Below, one piece after another: positions 28,471 through 39,200 of a stretch of 64,000 nt of DNA. Source of the DNA: Rhodanobacter sp. LX-99 (GTDB taxonomy: Bacteria > Pseudomonadota > Gammaproteobacteria > Xanthomonadales > Rhodanobacteraceae); contig NZ_JAHFVL010000001.1 of the NCBI RefSeq assembly GCF_018599185.1, positions 2,253,861 to 2,317,860 on the forward strand, in the 5' to 3' direction. Under the pieces are notes generated by a model. That model saw nothing but the letters and a program-made list of their open reading frames with translations. It was not told where the DNA came from and did no database searches. Position 1 is the first letter of the stretch, and every line of letters starts with the position of its first letter. Both the position numbers and the translations under genes were made by a program.

Positions 28471-28474
<4 letters not shown>
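27458..28474 (-). CDS. Zinc-type alcohol dehydrogenase-like / quinone oxidoreductase family protein
   Basis: 338 residues of the MDR superfamily. The catalytic-domain start VALTRYLPIDDPQSLLDVEL and VSVNPVDTKVRSPKPQ lack the zinc cysteines and histidines of true alcohol dehydrogenases. The Rossmann domain shows SLLVIGGAGGVGSIAIQLAR. This is the zinc-free NADPH quinone oxidoreductase (ZTA1/QOR-like) pattern. Its ATG overlaps the stop of the aldo-keto reductase gene by 4 bp, so the two are co-translated. With that gene and the MFS transporter it forms an operon controlled, most likely, by the divergent LysR regulator; the substrate is probably a reactive quinone or aldehyde. Confidence 0.88.
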
Positions 28475-29532
<1,058 letters not shown>

Positions 29533-29549
29533 GATGCAGTCCTTCGAAG

Positions 29550-30770
29550 TCAGAGTGAGGTGTCGGCGCAGGCCGCGGCGGTCGTGATGCGCGCTGGCCG
29601 GGAACTCAACCGCACGCTCCACAGCGCCACGGCGAAGCCGAGCACGGTGACCAGCGCCGCGGCCCAGGTCACTGCGCCCAGGCCGGGGCCGTGGCTGATC
29701 ACCGCGCCGCCCAGCCACGCGCCGATCGCGTTGCCGAGATTGAACGCGGCGATGTTGAAGCTCGACGCCAGCACCTGGCCGCCGCCGGCGGCCTGCTGCA
29801 GCACGCGCAACTGCAGCGGTGCCACGGTGGCGAACGCGGCGATGCCGAGCAGGCCGGTGAACGCGATCGTCGCCGGCTTGCTGTGCAGGGCGAACGTCAT
29901 CGCGGCCAGCACGATCGCCAGCGCCGCCAGCGAGCCGAGCAGGGCCGGTACCAGGGCACGATCGGCAAGGCGGCCGCCGAGCAGGTTGCCGATCACCAGG
30001 CCGCCGCCGAACACCAGCAGGATCGGCGACACCGCGCTGTCGGCGAAGCCGGTGACGCGGGTCAGGATCGGCTGGATGTAGGTGAACACCGCGAACACGC
30101 CGGCGAAGCCGAGCACGGTCACCAGCAGGCCGAGCAATACCTGCGGCCGCGCGATGCCTTTCAGCTCTTCCATGAAGCGCACCGGCGCGGCGTCGCCGCG
30201 GTCGGCCGGCACCAGGGTGGCGATGATCGCGGTGGCCAGCACGCCGATCGCGCTGACTGCCCAGAACGTGGCGCGCCAGCCGAACGCGTGGCCCAGCCAC
30301 GCGCCGGCCGGCACGCCGAGCAGGGTGGCCACGGTCAGGCCGGTGAACATGATCGAGATCGCCGAGGCCTTGCGGTCCTCCGCCACCAGTCCGGTCGCCA
30401 CCACCGCGCCCACGCCGAAGAAGGTGCCGTGGGCCAGCGAGGTAATCACCCGCGCGATCATCAGCACGCTGTAGCTTGGCGCCAGCGCGCTGGCCAGGTT
30501 GCCGATGGTGAAGATCAGCATCAAGGCGAGCAGCGCGGTCTTGCGCGGCAGCCGGCTGGTCGCCGCGGTCAGCAGCGGCGCGCCGACGAACACGCCCAGC
30601 GCATAGCCGGAGATCAGCAGACCGGCGGCCGCGATGCCGACGTGCAGGTCGGCGGCAACCTGCAGCAGCAGGCCCATGATCACGAATTCGGTGGTGCCGA
30701 TGCCGAACGCGCCGGCGGTTAGCGCGTACAGCGCCAGCGGTGTACGGGGTCGGGGAGAAGGGGAGCGCAT
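29550..30770 (-). CDS. MFS efflux transporter, DHA1 family (AraJ/YdhP-like)
   Basis: 406 residues with 12 predicted membrane helices. Diagnostic stretches are AFGIGTTEFVIMGLLLQVAA at the start, GYALGVFVGAPLLTAATSRL, then R-x-HGTFFG in ARVITSLAHGTFFGVGAVVA, and GVPAGAWLGHAFGWRATFW. This is the drug:H+ antiporter-1 group that includes the E. coli arabinose/sugar and drug exporters. It is probably the first gene of the operon, as 98 bp separates it from the divergent LysR gene. Export of a toxic compound that the two reductases also handle is plausible but unproven. Confidence 0.92.
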   Translation of the reverse strand: MRSPSPRPRTPLALYALTAGAFGIGTTEFVIMGLLLQVAADLHVGIAAAGLLISGYALGVFVGAPLLTAATSRLPRKTALLALMLIFTIGNLASALAPSYSVLMIARVITSLAHGTFFGVGAVVATGLVAEDRKASAISIMFTGLTVATLLGVPAGAWLGHAFGWRATFWAVSAIGVLATAIIATLVPADRGDAAPVRFMEELKGIARPQVLLGLLVTVLGFAGVFAVFTYIQPILTRVTGFADSAVSPILLVFGGGLVIGNLLGGRLADRALVPALLGSLAALAIVLAAMTFALHSKPATIAFTGLLGIAAFATVAPLQLRVLQQAAGGGQVLASSFNIAAFNLGNAIGAWLGGAVISHGPGLGAVTWAAALVTVLGFAVALWSVRLSSRPARITTAAACADTSL

Positions 30771-30868
30771 CGGGGTCGTCCGGAGGAAAAGAGACGCAGC
30801 TTAGGCGCTTGCCTTTTCGCCAAGAACCACCAGGATGGCTAATCATTATCAACAAAAGATTGAAAGTC

Positions 30869-31777
30869 ATGGATCGCATCGGCGACCTCAGTCTGTTCCT
30901 GCGCGTGCTCGACCTCGGCTCGATCAGCGCCGCGGCGCGCAGCCTCGACCTGTCGGTGGCGGTGGCCAGCCAGCGCCTGAAGCGGCTGGAGCGCGAGCTC
31001 GGCGTGCGCCTGCTGCACCGGACCACGCGCCAACTGCACGCCACGCCCGAAGGCGCCGCGCTGGCCGAGCAGGGGCGTACGCTGGTGGAGGACCTGGAAG
31101 CGCTCACCGGCGGCCTGCGCCAGTCCGCCACCGAGGTCAGCGGCACCTTGCGGGTGACCATCCCGGCCTCGTTCGGGCAGCAGTACATCTCGCCGCTGCT
31201 GCCGGAGTTCCTCGCCCTGCATCCGCGGGTGAAGCTCAGCGTGAACCTCAACGACCAGATCCTGGATCTGGTCGGTTCCGGTTTCGACCTGGGCATCCGT
31301 GTCGGCGCGCTGGGCGATTCCGGCCTGGTCGCGCGCCAGCTGGCGACCAACCGGCGCGTGCTGTGCGCATCGCCGGATTACCTGCGCCGGCATGGCGCGC
31401 CGCGCACGCCGGCGGATCTGGCCACCCACGACTGCCTGCTGCTGGTCGGCAGCCAGGGCCGGCAGGACGTCTGGCGCTTCACCGACCGCAAGGGCCGCGA
31501 GATCGCGCAACGGGTGCAGGGCCGTTTCGAGAGCAACCAGGGCGAACTGCTGCGCGACGCGGTGGTGGCCGGGCTCGGCATCGCGCTGCATTCGGTCTGG
31601 CACGTGCACGAGCAACTGCGCGCCGGCCGGCTGCAGGTGCTGCTGCCGGACTATCCGATCGCCGCCACCGGCATCCACGCGGTGATGCCGCAGCGCCGGC
31701 TGGTGCCGCCGCGGGTGCGCGCGTTCGTGGATTTCCTGGTCGAGCGGCTGGGCGAGCATCCGCCGTGGGAGCGCTGA
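30869..31777 (+). CDS. LysR-family transcriptional regulator
   Basis: 302 residues. The N-terminal winged helix is clear (LSLFLRVLDLGSISAAARSL, SVAVASQRLKRLERELGVRL, LHRTTRQLHATPEGAALAEQ). The effector domain follows, starting GTLRVTIPASFGQQYISPLL. The helix shows a slightly unusual SVAVASQRLKRLE recognition region, typical of the group that regulates divergent oxidoreductase/MFS genes. ATG 30869 has no strong ribosome-binding site; the region before it is AT-rich. It lies back to back with the MFS-reductase operon and is its most likely regulator. Confidence 0.92.
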   Translation: MDRIGDLSLFLRVLDLGSISAAARSLDLSVAVASQRLKRLERELGVRLLHRTTRQLHATPEGAALAEQGRTLVEDLEALTGGLRQSATEVSGTLRVTIPASFGQQYISPLLPEFLALHPRVKLSVNLNDQILDLVGSGFDLGIRVGALGDSGLVARQLATNRRVLCASPDYLRRHGAPRTPADLATHDCLLLVGSQGRQDVWRFTDRKGREIAQRVQGRFESNQGELLRDAVVAGLGIALHSVWHVHEQLRAGRLQVLLPDYPIAATGIHAVMPQRRLVPPRVRAFVDFLVERLGEHPPWER

Positions 31778-31815
31778 GCTTGTAAGCTTCGAGCATCCCC
31801 CGCAGGAGTCGCCCG

Positions 31816-32838
31816 ATGCAGACCCAGGACACTTCGAACCCGCCGCGCCACGGCATCCGCCGCGCCATCCTGGCCTTGCTCGCGTTGCTGGTGCTGTGCG
31901 TGGCGGCGCTGATGTGGTGGTGGGACAGCGAGCCGCCGCTGTTCGAGCCGGCGGCGGTGACCCAGGCGCAGATGCAGCAACTGAGGCGTCCGCTCAGCAC
32001 CGGCGCCACCACCACGGTCACCCTGATCACCTCGGTGCGCACCCTGCTCGACAAGCGCGGCGGCTACCTCAGCAACGACAAGCTGCCGCCGGGCGTGTTC
32101 ATGGACAACGTCCCCAACTGGGAATTCGGCTCGCTGACCGCGTTGCGCGACCTGGTGCGCGCGCTGCGCAACGACTTCAGCCGCTCGCAGACGCAGTCGA
32201 CCGAGGACAAGGACCTGGCCGAGGCCGATCCGCTGCTCAACAGCCCGAACGACCGCTGGCTGCTGCCCAGCTCGGAAAGCCAGTACCGCAAGGCGATCAA
32301 GCATCTGGACGGCTATCTGGGCCGGCTCGGCGACAGCGACGACAGCAACGCGCACTTCTACGCGCGTGCCGACAACCTGGCCGACTACCTGCAGGTCGCC
32401 TCGGCGCGGCTGGGCTCGCTGTCGCAGCGGCTGTCGGCCAGCGTGGGCCAGATCCGCCTCGGCGATGTTCCCTCGGTCGACGCGCCGGCCGAAGCCGGCA
32501 CGGCGCGCGCGCCCGGCGGCGGCCGCCTGGTGAAGACCTCGTGGACCCGGATCGACGACAACTTCTACGAGGCGCGCGGCTACACCTGGACCCTGTTGGA
32601 GCAACTCAAGGCGTTCCAGCAGGATTTCGGCCCGATCCTGCGCAGCAAGCACGCCGACGTCAGCCTGCAGCAGGTGATCCGCGAACTGGAGGAAGCGCAG
32701 CGCCCGCTGCACAGCCCGATGGTGCTGAACGGTTCGCCGTTCGGCTTCTTCGCCAACCACTCGCTGGTGATGGCGAACTACGTGTCGCGCGCCAACGCGG
32801 CGCTGATCGACCTGCGCGAATTGCTCAAGCGCGGCTGA
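31816..32838 (+). CDS. DUF2333-family membrane-anchored protein
   Basis: 340 residues. A single N-terminal membrane helix (AILALLALLVLCVAALMWWW, about residues 17-36) is followed by a mostly helical periplasmic domain. Landmarks are TTTVTLITSVRTLLDKRGGY, LPPGVFMDNVPNWEFGSLTA, VRALRNDFSRSQTQSTEDKD and ESQYRKAIKHLDGYLGRLGD, consistent with DUF2333, an uncharacterised family of Pseudomonas and Xanthomonas. Its function is unknown. It starts 38 bp after the LysR stop on the same strand and ends at a GC-rich hairpin. Confidence 0.82.
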   Translation: MQTQDTSNPPRHGIRRAILALLALLVLCVAALMWWWDSEPPLFEPAAVTQAQMQQLRRPLSTGATTTVTLITSVRTLLDKRGGYLSNDKLPPGVFMDNVPNWEFGSLTALRDLVRALRNDFSRSQTQSTEDKDLAEADPLLNSPNDRWLLPSSESQYRKAIKHLDGYLGRLGDSDDSNAHFYARADNLADYLQVASARLGSLSQRLSASVGQIRLGDVPSVDAPAEAGTARAPGGGRLVKTSWTRIDDNFYEARGYTWTLLEQLKAFQQDFGPILRSKHADVSLQQVIRELEEAQRPLHSPMVLNGSPFGFFANHSLVMANYVSRANAALIDLRELLKRG

Positions 32839-32844
32839 CCAGAA

Positions 32845-32876
32845 CGGACAAACCCCGCCGAAGCGGGGTTTGTCCG
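32845..32876. terminator. Hairpin terminator between DUF2333 and ppa
   Basis: A 14-bp stem (CGGACAAACCCCGC at 32845-32858, complement at 32863-32876) with loop CGAA, sitting between convergent genes. No T-run follows on either strand, so efficiency is uncertain. Confidence 0.6.
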
Positions 32877-32901
32877 TGCACCGGCGCGGCGGCCACCGGG
32901 C

Positions 32902-33441
32902 TCAGTCGCTGATGGCATCCTGGTAACGCTGGAAGCCGGCCACGATCTCGGCCTTCGCCTCGTCGGCGCCGACCCAGCCCTCCACCTTCACCCACTTGCC
33001 CTTCTCCAGGTCCTTGTAGTGCTCGAAGAAGTGGCCGATGCGTTCCAGCCAGTGCGGCGAGACGCCCTTCATGTCGTTGATGTGCGCATAGCCCGGGAAC
33101 ACCTTGGGCGACGGGATCACCACCAGCTTCTCGTCGCTGCCGGCCTCGTCGGTCATCTTCAGCATGCCGACCGGGTGGCAGCGGATCACCGAGCCGACGG
33201 CCAGCGGCAGCGGCAGGATCACCACTGCGTCCAGCGGGTCACCGTCGCCGCCCAGCGTGCGCGGCACGTAGCCGTAGTTGCACGGATAGCGCATCGGCGT
33301 GGACAGGATGCGGTCGACGAAGATCGCGCCGCTTTCCTTCTCCACCTCGTACTTGACCGGCTCGGCATCCTTGGGGATTTCGATGATGACGTTGATTTCG
33401 TCCGGCACGTTGCGACCGGCGGAGACGAGGTGCAGACCCAT
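32902..33441 (-). CDS. ppa: Soluble inorganic pyrophosphatase (family I)
   Basis: 179 residues, normal for the family. It carries EVEKESGAIFVDRILSTPMR, then YPCNYGYVPRTLGGDGDPLD with the D-x-D-P-x-D metal site (GDGDPLDAVVILP), then KVFPGYAHINDMKGV. It hydrolyses PPi to drive biosynthesis forward. ATG 33441 starts MGLHLVSAGRNVPDEINVII. A membrane H+-pyrophosphatase and a PPi-type phosphofructokinase are encoded 10-14 kb away, so this cell has competing uses for PPi. Confidence 0.96.
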   Translation of the reverse strand: MGLHLVSAGRNVPDEINVIIEIPKDAEPVKYEVEKESGAIFVDRILSTPMRYPCNYGYVPRTLGGDGDPLDAVVILPLPLAVGSVIRCHPVGMLKMTDEAGSDEKLVVIPSPKVFPGYAHINDMKGVSPHWLERIGHFFEHYKDLEKGKWVKVEGWVGADEAKAEIVAGFQRYQDAISD

Positions 33442-33535
33442 GGAATGTCCTTGGCGGTAAGGGGGGAAAGAAGGTTCGCAAGAATACGCCAAACGCTGCT
33501 GCGACGCAGCAACGGCGACCCCGCCACGGCAACGG

Positions 33536-34390
33536 TCAGGCCTTCTTCGGCTTCCGGTAAGGCCGCTCGCGCAGCCATTTGGTGGCGATCCACTTCTCGC
33601 CCTGCAGCACCGGCAGTCCAGCGTGCAGCGAACTCCGGTCGCCGCCTTCATAGGCGAAATACACGGCCGTGCCACGCCGCGCGGTGACGGTGAGGCCGAT
33701 CTCGGGGAACGCCGTGCCGCCGCCTTGCGCGGGCGTGTTCAGGTACATCACCACGCTGGCAACGCGCTGCCCGCCCACCGCGGTGATCGCGCCGTAGCCG
33801 GGCTGCTCCGGGTCGAACCAGTCGAAATGCGGCTCGTATTCCTGGCCCGGCAGGTAGTGCAGGATCTGCAGGCCTTCGCCGTGGCTCGCCGGCACGCCGA
33901 GCAGGGTAGCCAGGCGCTGCTCGATGCGGCCGACCAACGGCACTTCGTTCAAGGTAAAGAACATTCCTTCGCTGGTGCGCCGCTGGTCCACCTGGTGGCG
34001 GCCCTCGCTGTCGACGGTGAGCGCGCGCTGCAGCCGCGGCCGCGCCAGCGCGATCAGATCGTCGCATTCCTCTGCGCTGAGGATGTTCTCCAGCACCCGC
34101 AGCGCCGGCACGTCGACGCTGAGCGAGACGCCGACGGCGTGGCCGTCGATGCAGACTTCCGGCGCCTCGGGGTGTTTCGTGCGCAGGCCCTGCGGCGATC
34201 CCTTGGCGGTGCTGGCAAGCAGCGTGGCCAGCGGCAGCTTCAGCACCTCGGCGACGATGCCGCGGCTCTGCCGCGGGTCGTAGCCGTTCTCCTTCAGCAG
34301 CCGCAGCACTTCCGGCACGCCGTGCCCGGCCCGGGTCGTGGCCAGGATCCATTCGCGCAGTTCGGGGCTGATGGTGGTGCGTGGGTGCAT
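33536..34390 (-). CDS. 2OG-Fe(II) oxygenase, prolyl 4-hydroxylase alpha-subunit-like
   Basis: 284 residues, no signal peptide. About 90 residues of unrecognised N-terminal sequence (MHPRTTISPELREWILATTR, KENGYDPRQSRGIVAEVL) precede a double-stranded beta-helix domain. The metal ligands H188 and D190 (EYEPHFDWF) and H256 (SSLHAGLPV) are present, with the 2-oxoglutarate-binding Lys in EKWIATKWLRE. RRTSEGMFFTLNEVPLV and YLNTPAQGGGTAFPEIGLTV complete the prolyl hydroxylase pattern. Substrate is unknown. Ppa lies 94 bp downstream on the same strand, and the MocR gene 31 bp upstream, but a functional link is not evident. Confidence 0.88.
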   Translation of the reverse strand: MHPRTTISPELREWILATTRAGHGVPEVLRLLKENGYDPRQSRGIVAEVLKLPLATLLASTAKGSPQGLRTKHPEAPEVCIDGHAVGVSLSVDVPALRVLENILSAEECDDLIALARPRLQRALTVDSEGRHQVDQRRTSEGMFFTLNEVPLVGRIEQRLATLLGVPASHGEGLQILHYLPGQEYEPHFDWFDPEQPGYGAITAVGGQRVASVVMYLNTPAQGGGTAFPEIGLTVTARRGTAVYFAYEGGDRSSLHAGLPVLQGEKWIATKWLRERPYRKPKKA

Positions 34391-34421
34391 GGTTCACAGG
34401 ATTGATCAGGCCGTGCAGAGC

Positions 34422-35900
34422 TTACTTCACACTGCAGCGCTGCCGGGGTTCGATCGATTCATTCGCGATCTGCATGTCGATGTCGTCCAGGCAGCGGCCA
34501 AACAGTTGCATGGCCTCCCGCAATTCCTGGGTGGACAGGCCGCAATAGCCCAGCATCAGGCCAGGCCTCGAAGGCGCGTGGATGTAGTGAGGCGCCATGG
34601 TGTACAGGCCCAGGCCGCGCTCATGGGCCAGGTCGATCAGCTGCTGCACCTGCGCGTGGTCGTAACCGGGCATCCACGCCACCACGTGCATGCCCGCGGG
34701 TGAATCGACCACTTCGACCCGCGACCCGGCGTATTGCTGCAAGCCGCGAATCAGTTCGTCGCGGCGCGCCTTGAGCTCCTTGCGCGCCAGTCGCAGATGC
34801 CTTTCGAAGCCGCCACTTTCCATGAAATGCGCAAGTGCGGCCTGCGCGATGCCTGGGCAGGAGAAGTCGCTGAGAAACTTCGCGTTGATGAAGTCGTCCC
34901 GCAGCGCCACCGGCAGCACGACGTAGGCCAGCCGCAGGGATCCGAACAGCACCTTGGAGAAGCTGCCGACATAGATCACGCGGTCGTGCTGATCGAGCGA
35001 TCGCAGGGCAGCCAGGGGCTGGGCGTCATAACGGAACTCGCCGTCGTAGTCGTCCTCGAGAATCCAGCAGCGCTGCGCTTCCGCATGGCGCAGCAGCTCC
35101 AATCGCCGCGGCAGCGACATGGCCACGCCGGTGGGGAACTGGTGCGAGGGCGTCACGCAGATCAGTGGCGGGGACGGCCTTGGCAGCGCGGCGCAGAGCA
35201 GGCCATCCTCGTCCACCGGCACGGCACAGACGCGCGCGCCATGGGATACCAGCGCCTGGTAGGCGCCGAAATAATGAGGCTCCTCGATGACTACCGGATC
35301 ACCCTCGTTCAGCAGCACGCGGGCAGTGAGCGAAATGGCCTGCTGGGTTCCGCTGACGATCAGCACGTTCTCGGGCAACGCCTGCACGCCGCGTCGGCGG
35401 GCCAGGTATTCGCAAACCTGCTCGCGCAGTGGCAGCGAACCCTGGGAAGAGATGGCACTGGTTGGCGTATAGGTGGCCGCGCGCGCCAGCTCGCGCCCCC
35501 ATGCCTCGTTCAGGGAGGGATTGAGCAGTGGATTGCCATATTGCAGGTTGTAGCGCAAACCCTGATGGGTGCGGGCGATCTTCCGATCCTGTATCCCGCG
35601 CGCCCGATGCGCGTAGCGCGAGGGGGGAGTGATCGAACGCTCGATCTGGTGCGGCGGTTGGCCTATCTGCAGCTTGGCCACGTAGCTGCCCGAACCAACT
35701 CGCGCTTCGATGAAGCTTTCGGCGCGCAACTGCTCGTAGGCCGCCAGCACGGTAGTGCGCGAGAGTTCCAGTTGCTGTGCCAGCTCTCGCGTGGCAGGCA
35801 GTCGCGAGCCCGCCCTGATGCGGCCGTCGAGGATAGCGGCCCTCAAGGCTCGGGTGAGCTGGGCGTACTGCGGCCCATTGCCGTCAAGAATGAGAAACAT
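34422..35900 (-). CDS. MocR/PdxR-type GntR regulator with aminotransferase-fold domain
   Basis: 492 residues. An N-terminal GntR winged helix (QYAQLTRALRAAILDGRIRA, GSRLPATRELAQQLELSRTT, VLAAYEQLRAESFIEARVGS) is fused to a fold-type I aminotransferase domain that retains the PLP lysine, K316 in IYVGSFSKVLFGSLRLAYVV, and DDYDGEFRYDAQPL. MocR proteins sense PLP or amino-compound ligands. No pdxST or other usual target adjoins it. ATG 35900 has GGAG 7 bases upstream. A 347-bp gap and a terminator separate it from the TonB receptor gene upstream on the same strand. Confidence 0.9.
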   Translation of the reverse strand: MFLILDGNGPQYAQLTRALRAAILDGRIRAGSRLPATRELAQQLELSRTTVLAAYEQLRAESFIEARVGSGSYVAKLQIGQPPHQIERSITPPSRYAHRARGIQDRKIARTHQGLRYNLQYGNPLLNPSLNEAWGRELARAATYTPTSAISSQGSLPLREQVCEYLARRRGVQALPENVLIVSGTQQAISLTARVLLNEGDPVVIEEPHYFGAYQALVSHGARVCAVPVDEDGLLCAALPRPSPPLICVTPSHQFPTGVAMSLPRRLELLRHAEAQRCWILEDDYDGEFRYDAQPLAALRSLDQHDRVIYVGSFSKVLFGSLRLAYVVLPVALRDDFINAKFLSDFSCPGIAQAALAHFMESGGFERHLRLARKELKARRDELIRGLQQYAGSRVEVVDSPAGMHVVAWMPGYDHAQVQQLIDLAHERGLGLYTMAPHYIHAPSRPGLMLGYCGLSTQELREAMQLFGRCLDDIDMQIANESIEPRQRCSVK

Positions 35901-36188
35901 GCCAGATCTCCGAGGGGTTTCAGAAATGCTGTCGTTGGATTTTTCCATCGCGACGCGGGGGAAAGCGCTGCGATGGCAAGCGAGCTTAGGTGCTGCGGTG
36001 GTCCGGTACGTGCGGCAGAAGTCATGCCGTCGGCAGATCTGTCGATATGGCGAACAACGATCGGCAGCGGTGGAGCAGGGACCTTCGGGTGAATGCGCCG
36101 GTGCCGAAGCGGATCGTCTTCGCCGCCCTTGTCGACCGGGCTGTTTCCGCATGTGCACGCCGAGGTGGCGCAAGTTTTCACGGTGGTC
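35901..36188. other. Gap between MocR gene and receptor terminator: no gene seen
   Basis: Frames open on both strands are Arg/Ser-rich and resemble the GC-rich noise of the region. The segment presumably holds the MocR promoter; I could not identify boxes with confidence. Confidence 0.5.
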
Positions 36189-36228
36189 AAAAAACAGGAA
36201 CACCGCCGGCATGCCGGCGGTGTTCCTG
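36189..36228 (-). terminator. Intrinsic terminator of the TonB-dependent receptor gene
   Basis: A near-perfect 16-bp palindrome (arms 36195-36210 and 36213-36228, core CACCGCCGGC), followed on the minus strand by six T's (36194-36189). It begins 20 bp after the receptor stop. Confidence 0.92.
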
Positions 36229-36247
36229 GTTCAGCACTTCCGGATGA

Positions 36248-39200
36248 TCAGAAGTCGTAGTTCACGCCGAAGCGCACGTAGCGCGGCGTCTGCGCCGTGA
36301 ACGGACGCAGGTAGTTGACGCCCTGACGCGCGTAGGTCTGCGTCGTCTCCTGCTGGTCAAGCACGTTGTAGACCATCACGTTGAAGCCCAGGCGCCGCTG
36401 CGCCCACTCCGGCCGGTACTCCGCGCTCAGGCTTAGCAGGTAGGTCCACGGGTTGTGCGTCTCGCCCGGCGACGAGGGCTGGCCATTGCAGAAGTGGTAG
36501 TACGTGCCGTAGCCCAGTCCCGGATTGGTGTTGTTGGCATACAGGCCAAGGCAGCTCCTGGGCGCGCCCGACATGACCGTCAGGTTGCCGGAGAGCATCC
36601 ACGCCGGGTTCAACTGGTAGGAACCGTACGCCTTGATCTGGTGACGCCGGCTGTTGGCCAGCTCGCCATTGGCGTAGTCCATGATCTGCGCGTAATCCCA
36701 GTCGGACGTGGCCGACACGTCGGTCTGGCCGACGTCGGTCTTCACCTGGCCTTCGCTGTTGCCGTAGCTGCGCGACCACAGGTAGTCGATCTTGCCCTGC
36801 CACTTGCCGTCGAACGGATGCTCCAGGTACAGATCCAGGCCGTAGTACTTGCGCTTCATTGTGGTGTTGAAGTGGAAGTCGTTCTTCCAGTCCATCTGCA
36901 CGGTGTAGTAGCCGCCGGCCAGCTTCGGGATATTGAAGTAGGAGGTGCTGCCCGGGTTGATCAGGATGCTGCCGGGTACCTGCGTGGCGTCGTAGCTGTT
37001 CGGATCGATGCCCATCGCGTTCATCTTCGCGATGATCGATACGTTGTCGGCGACATCGTCGATGGCGTTGCGCAGGTTGCGATAGGTGGCCTTGGCGCCG
37101 TACACCCACGAGTCGCCCAGCTTCTTGTCGAAGCCGAGGATGTACTCGTCCTGGTACTCCGACTTCAGGTTGGTCGACGCCGCGGTGCGCGGATCGCGTC
37201 CCTGGCCGTACTCGCCGTTGTTCGACAGCGGCTGCCCGGCGCCGACGCTGGTGTCGATCGGGGTCAGGCCGGTGGGCACGCCGTTCGCGTCGATGCCGGT
37301 GTAGGTGTAGTAGGTGCTGGTGTACAGAGAGGTGCCGGCCGAGCGTTGCGCCACGCTGCTCGGCAACGCGAGGTAGTAGCGGCCGGCATTGCCGTAGACC
37401 TTCATGCTGGAGTCGCCGTTGACGTCCCAGCTGAAGCCCACGCGCGGCGCCCACTGCGGCGAGGTCAGGCGCAGATAGGGTTGGCCGTCGCCACCGTAGT
37501 TGGTGAACTGGTCGTTGCGCAGGCCGATCTTGACCAGCCAGCGGTCGTTGACCTGCCAGCTGTCCTCGATGTACTGCGCCCGCTGCGCGACGCGGAACGA
37601 GCCGTTGTCGTGGTAGCGGTACTGGTAGACGTAGTAGCCGTTGCTGCCCGGGCCGGCTGCCGCGACCCACGGGGAGTTGCGCCAGTCGGCGCCCGCGGCC
37701 GCGGTTCCCGGACCGCCCAGGATGTACTGGTTCGGCAGCGGATTGCCGTCGCCATCGGTCATCCGGTCGTAGTACCAGGCATAGCCGGTGCCGCCGGGCG
37801 GGAAGTACGTGCCGGCATCGACGTTGGACGAGTTCTGGTTGTCGATACCCGCGGTCAACGTGTGGTCGCCCAGCCTGTAGCTGACGTCGAGGCGCAGATT
37901 GGTGTTGGTCGAGCGATGCCCCGGCAGGTTGATCGTCGACACCGTCTGGTTGTTGGTGATGATGTTGCCGCCGGTAACGTCCGGGTTCTGGTTTTCCGGG
38001 TGGAAAAGATACGGGTTGGTCGGATCGAATCCGGGTGTCTCGCTGTAATACGTGCCCTTCATCTTGCCGTACAGCGCGCTCACCGTGAGGTCGTCGGTGA
38101 TGTAGCTGGTGAATTTCGCCGAGTAGAGATCGGCGCCGTTCTTGGTCGAGGTCGCGCCACCGACGTAGTCGGTCTGCTTGTCGCTGTCGTAGTCGTAGTT
38201 GTACGTCGTGCCCTGGTACGAATTCTTGCTGGACGCGCCGGTCAGCTCCAGCACGTTGCTGTCGTTGATGTTCCAGTCCAGCTTGCCGTACCACTTCGGC
38301 CGGTCCTCGCGGGTGCGGGTATCGAACGGCGCCGTCACCGGACCCACGCCACGGTCGACCGGACTGTTGGAGTTGCCGTTGCCCTGCTCGCGCTCGGCTT
38401 CGACGGCGGCGAAGAAGAACAGCTTGTCCTTGATCAGCGGGCCGCCGACGTAGGCATCGACCGTGGTCGTCCACGACTTGTTGTCGACGCGACGACGGTA
38501 GATGTTGCCGCGCGAACCGTCACTGTTGACGTAATAGAAATTCTTCGGGTCGCCCTGCAGGTCGGTGGGCGTCCACTGCACCTGGCCACCGAAATGCCAC
38601 TCGTTGGTACCGCGTTTGCCGACCTGGCTGATCACGCCGCCGTCGGACCGCCCATAAGCGGCGCCGTAGCCGCCACTGAGCACTTCCTGCTGGTCGATCG
38701 CGCCGTAGGGCAGGGTCAAGCCGCCGAAGCCGCTCAGCGGGTCGGTGGTGTTGAAACCGTTGATGTAGTACGCGTTCTCGACGACGGAAGAGCCGCCCAG
38801 CGACACCACCGAACCGCCGGTAGTGCTCAAGCCGTTGAACAGGCCGCTGCCTTCAACCACGCCCGGAGCCAGCAACGCGATCGCTTCGGCGCTGCGTGCC
38901 AGCGGCAGGCGGGCCAGTTGCTGGGACGTGATGACGGTACGGGAGTCGACGCCGGTCACGTCGATGCTGGGCAGCGCGTTGGCCTGCACCGTGACCGCGC
39001 TCAGCGTTTGCGCGCCCGCCGCACCCGCGAAGGAAACCTCGGTGCCGGCGCCCACGCGCATCGTGACATGGGAGCGCGTATCGATGGCCTGCCCGTCGCG
39101 CTGCAAGGTCACGGTGTAGTCGCCCAGCGGCAGCGAGTCCACCGTGTAGCGGCCGTTCGCATCGACCGCGACCTGGCGGGAGACGCCGGAATTGCTGCGG

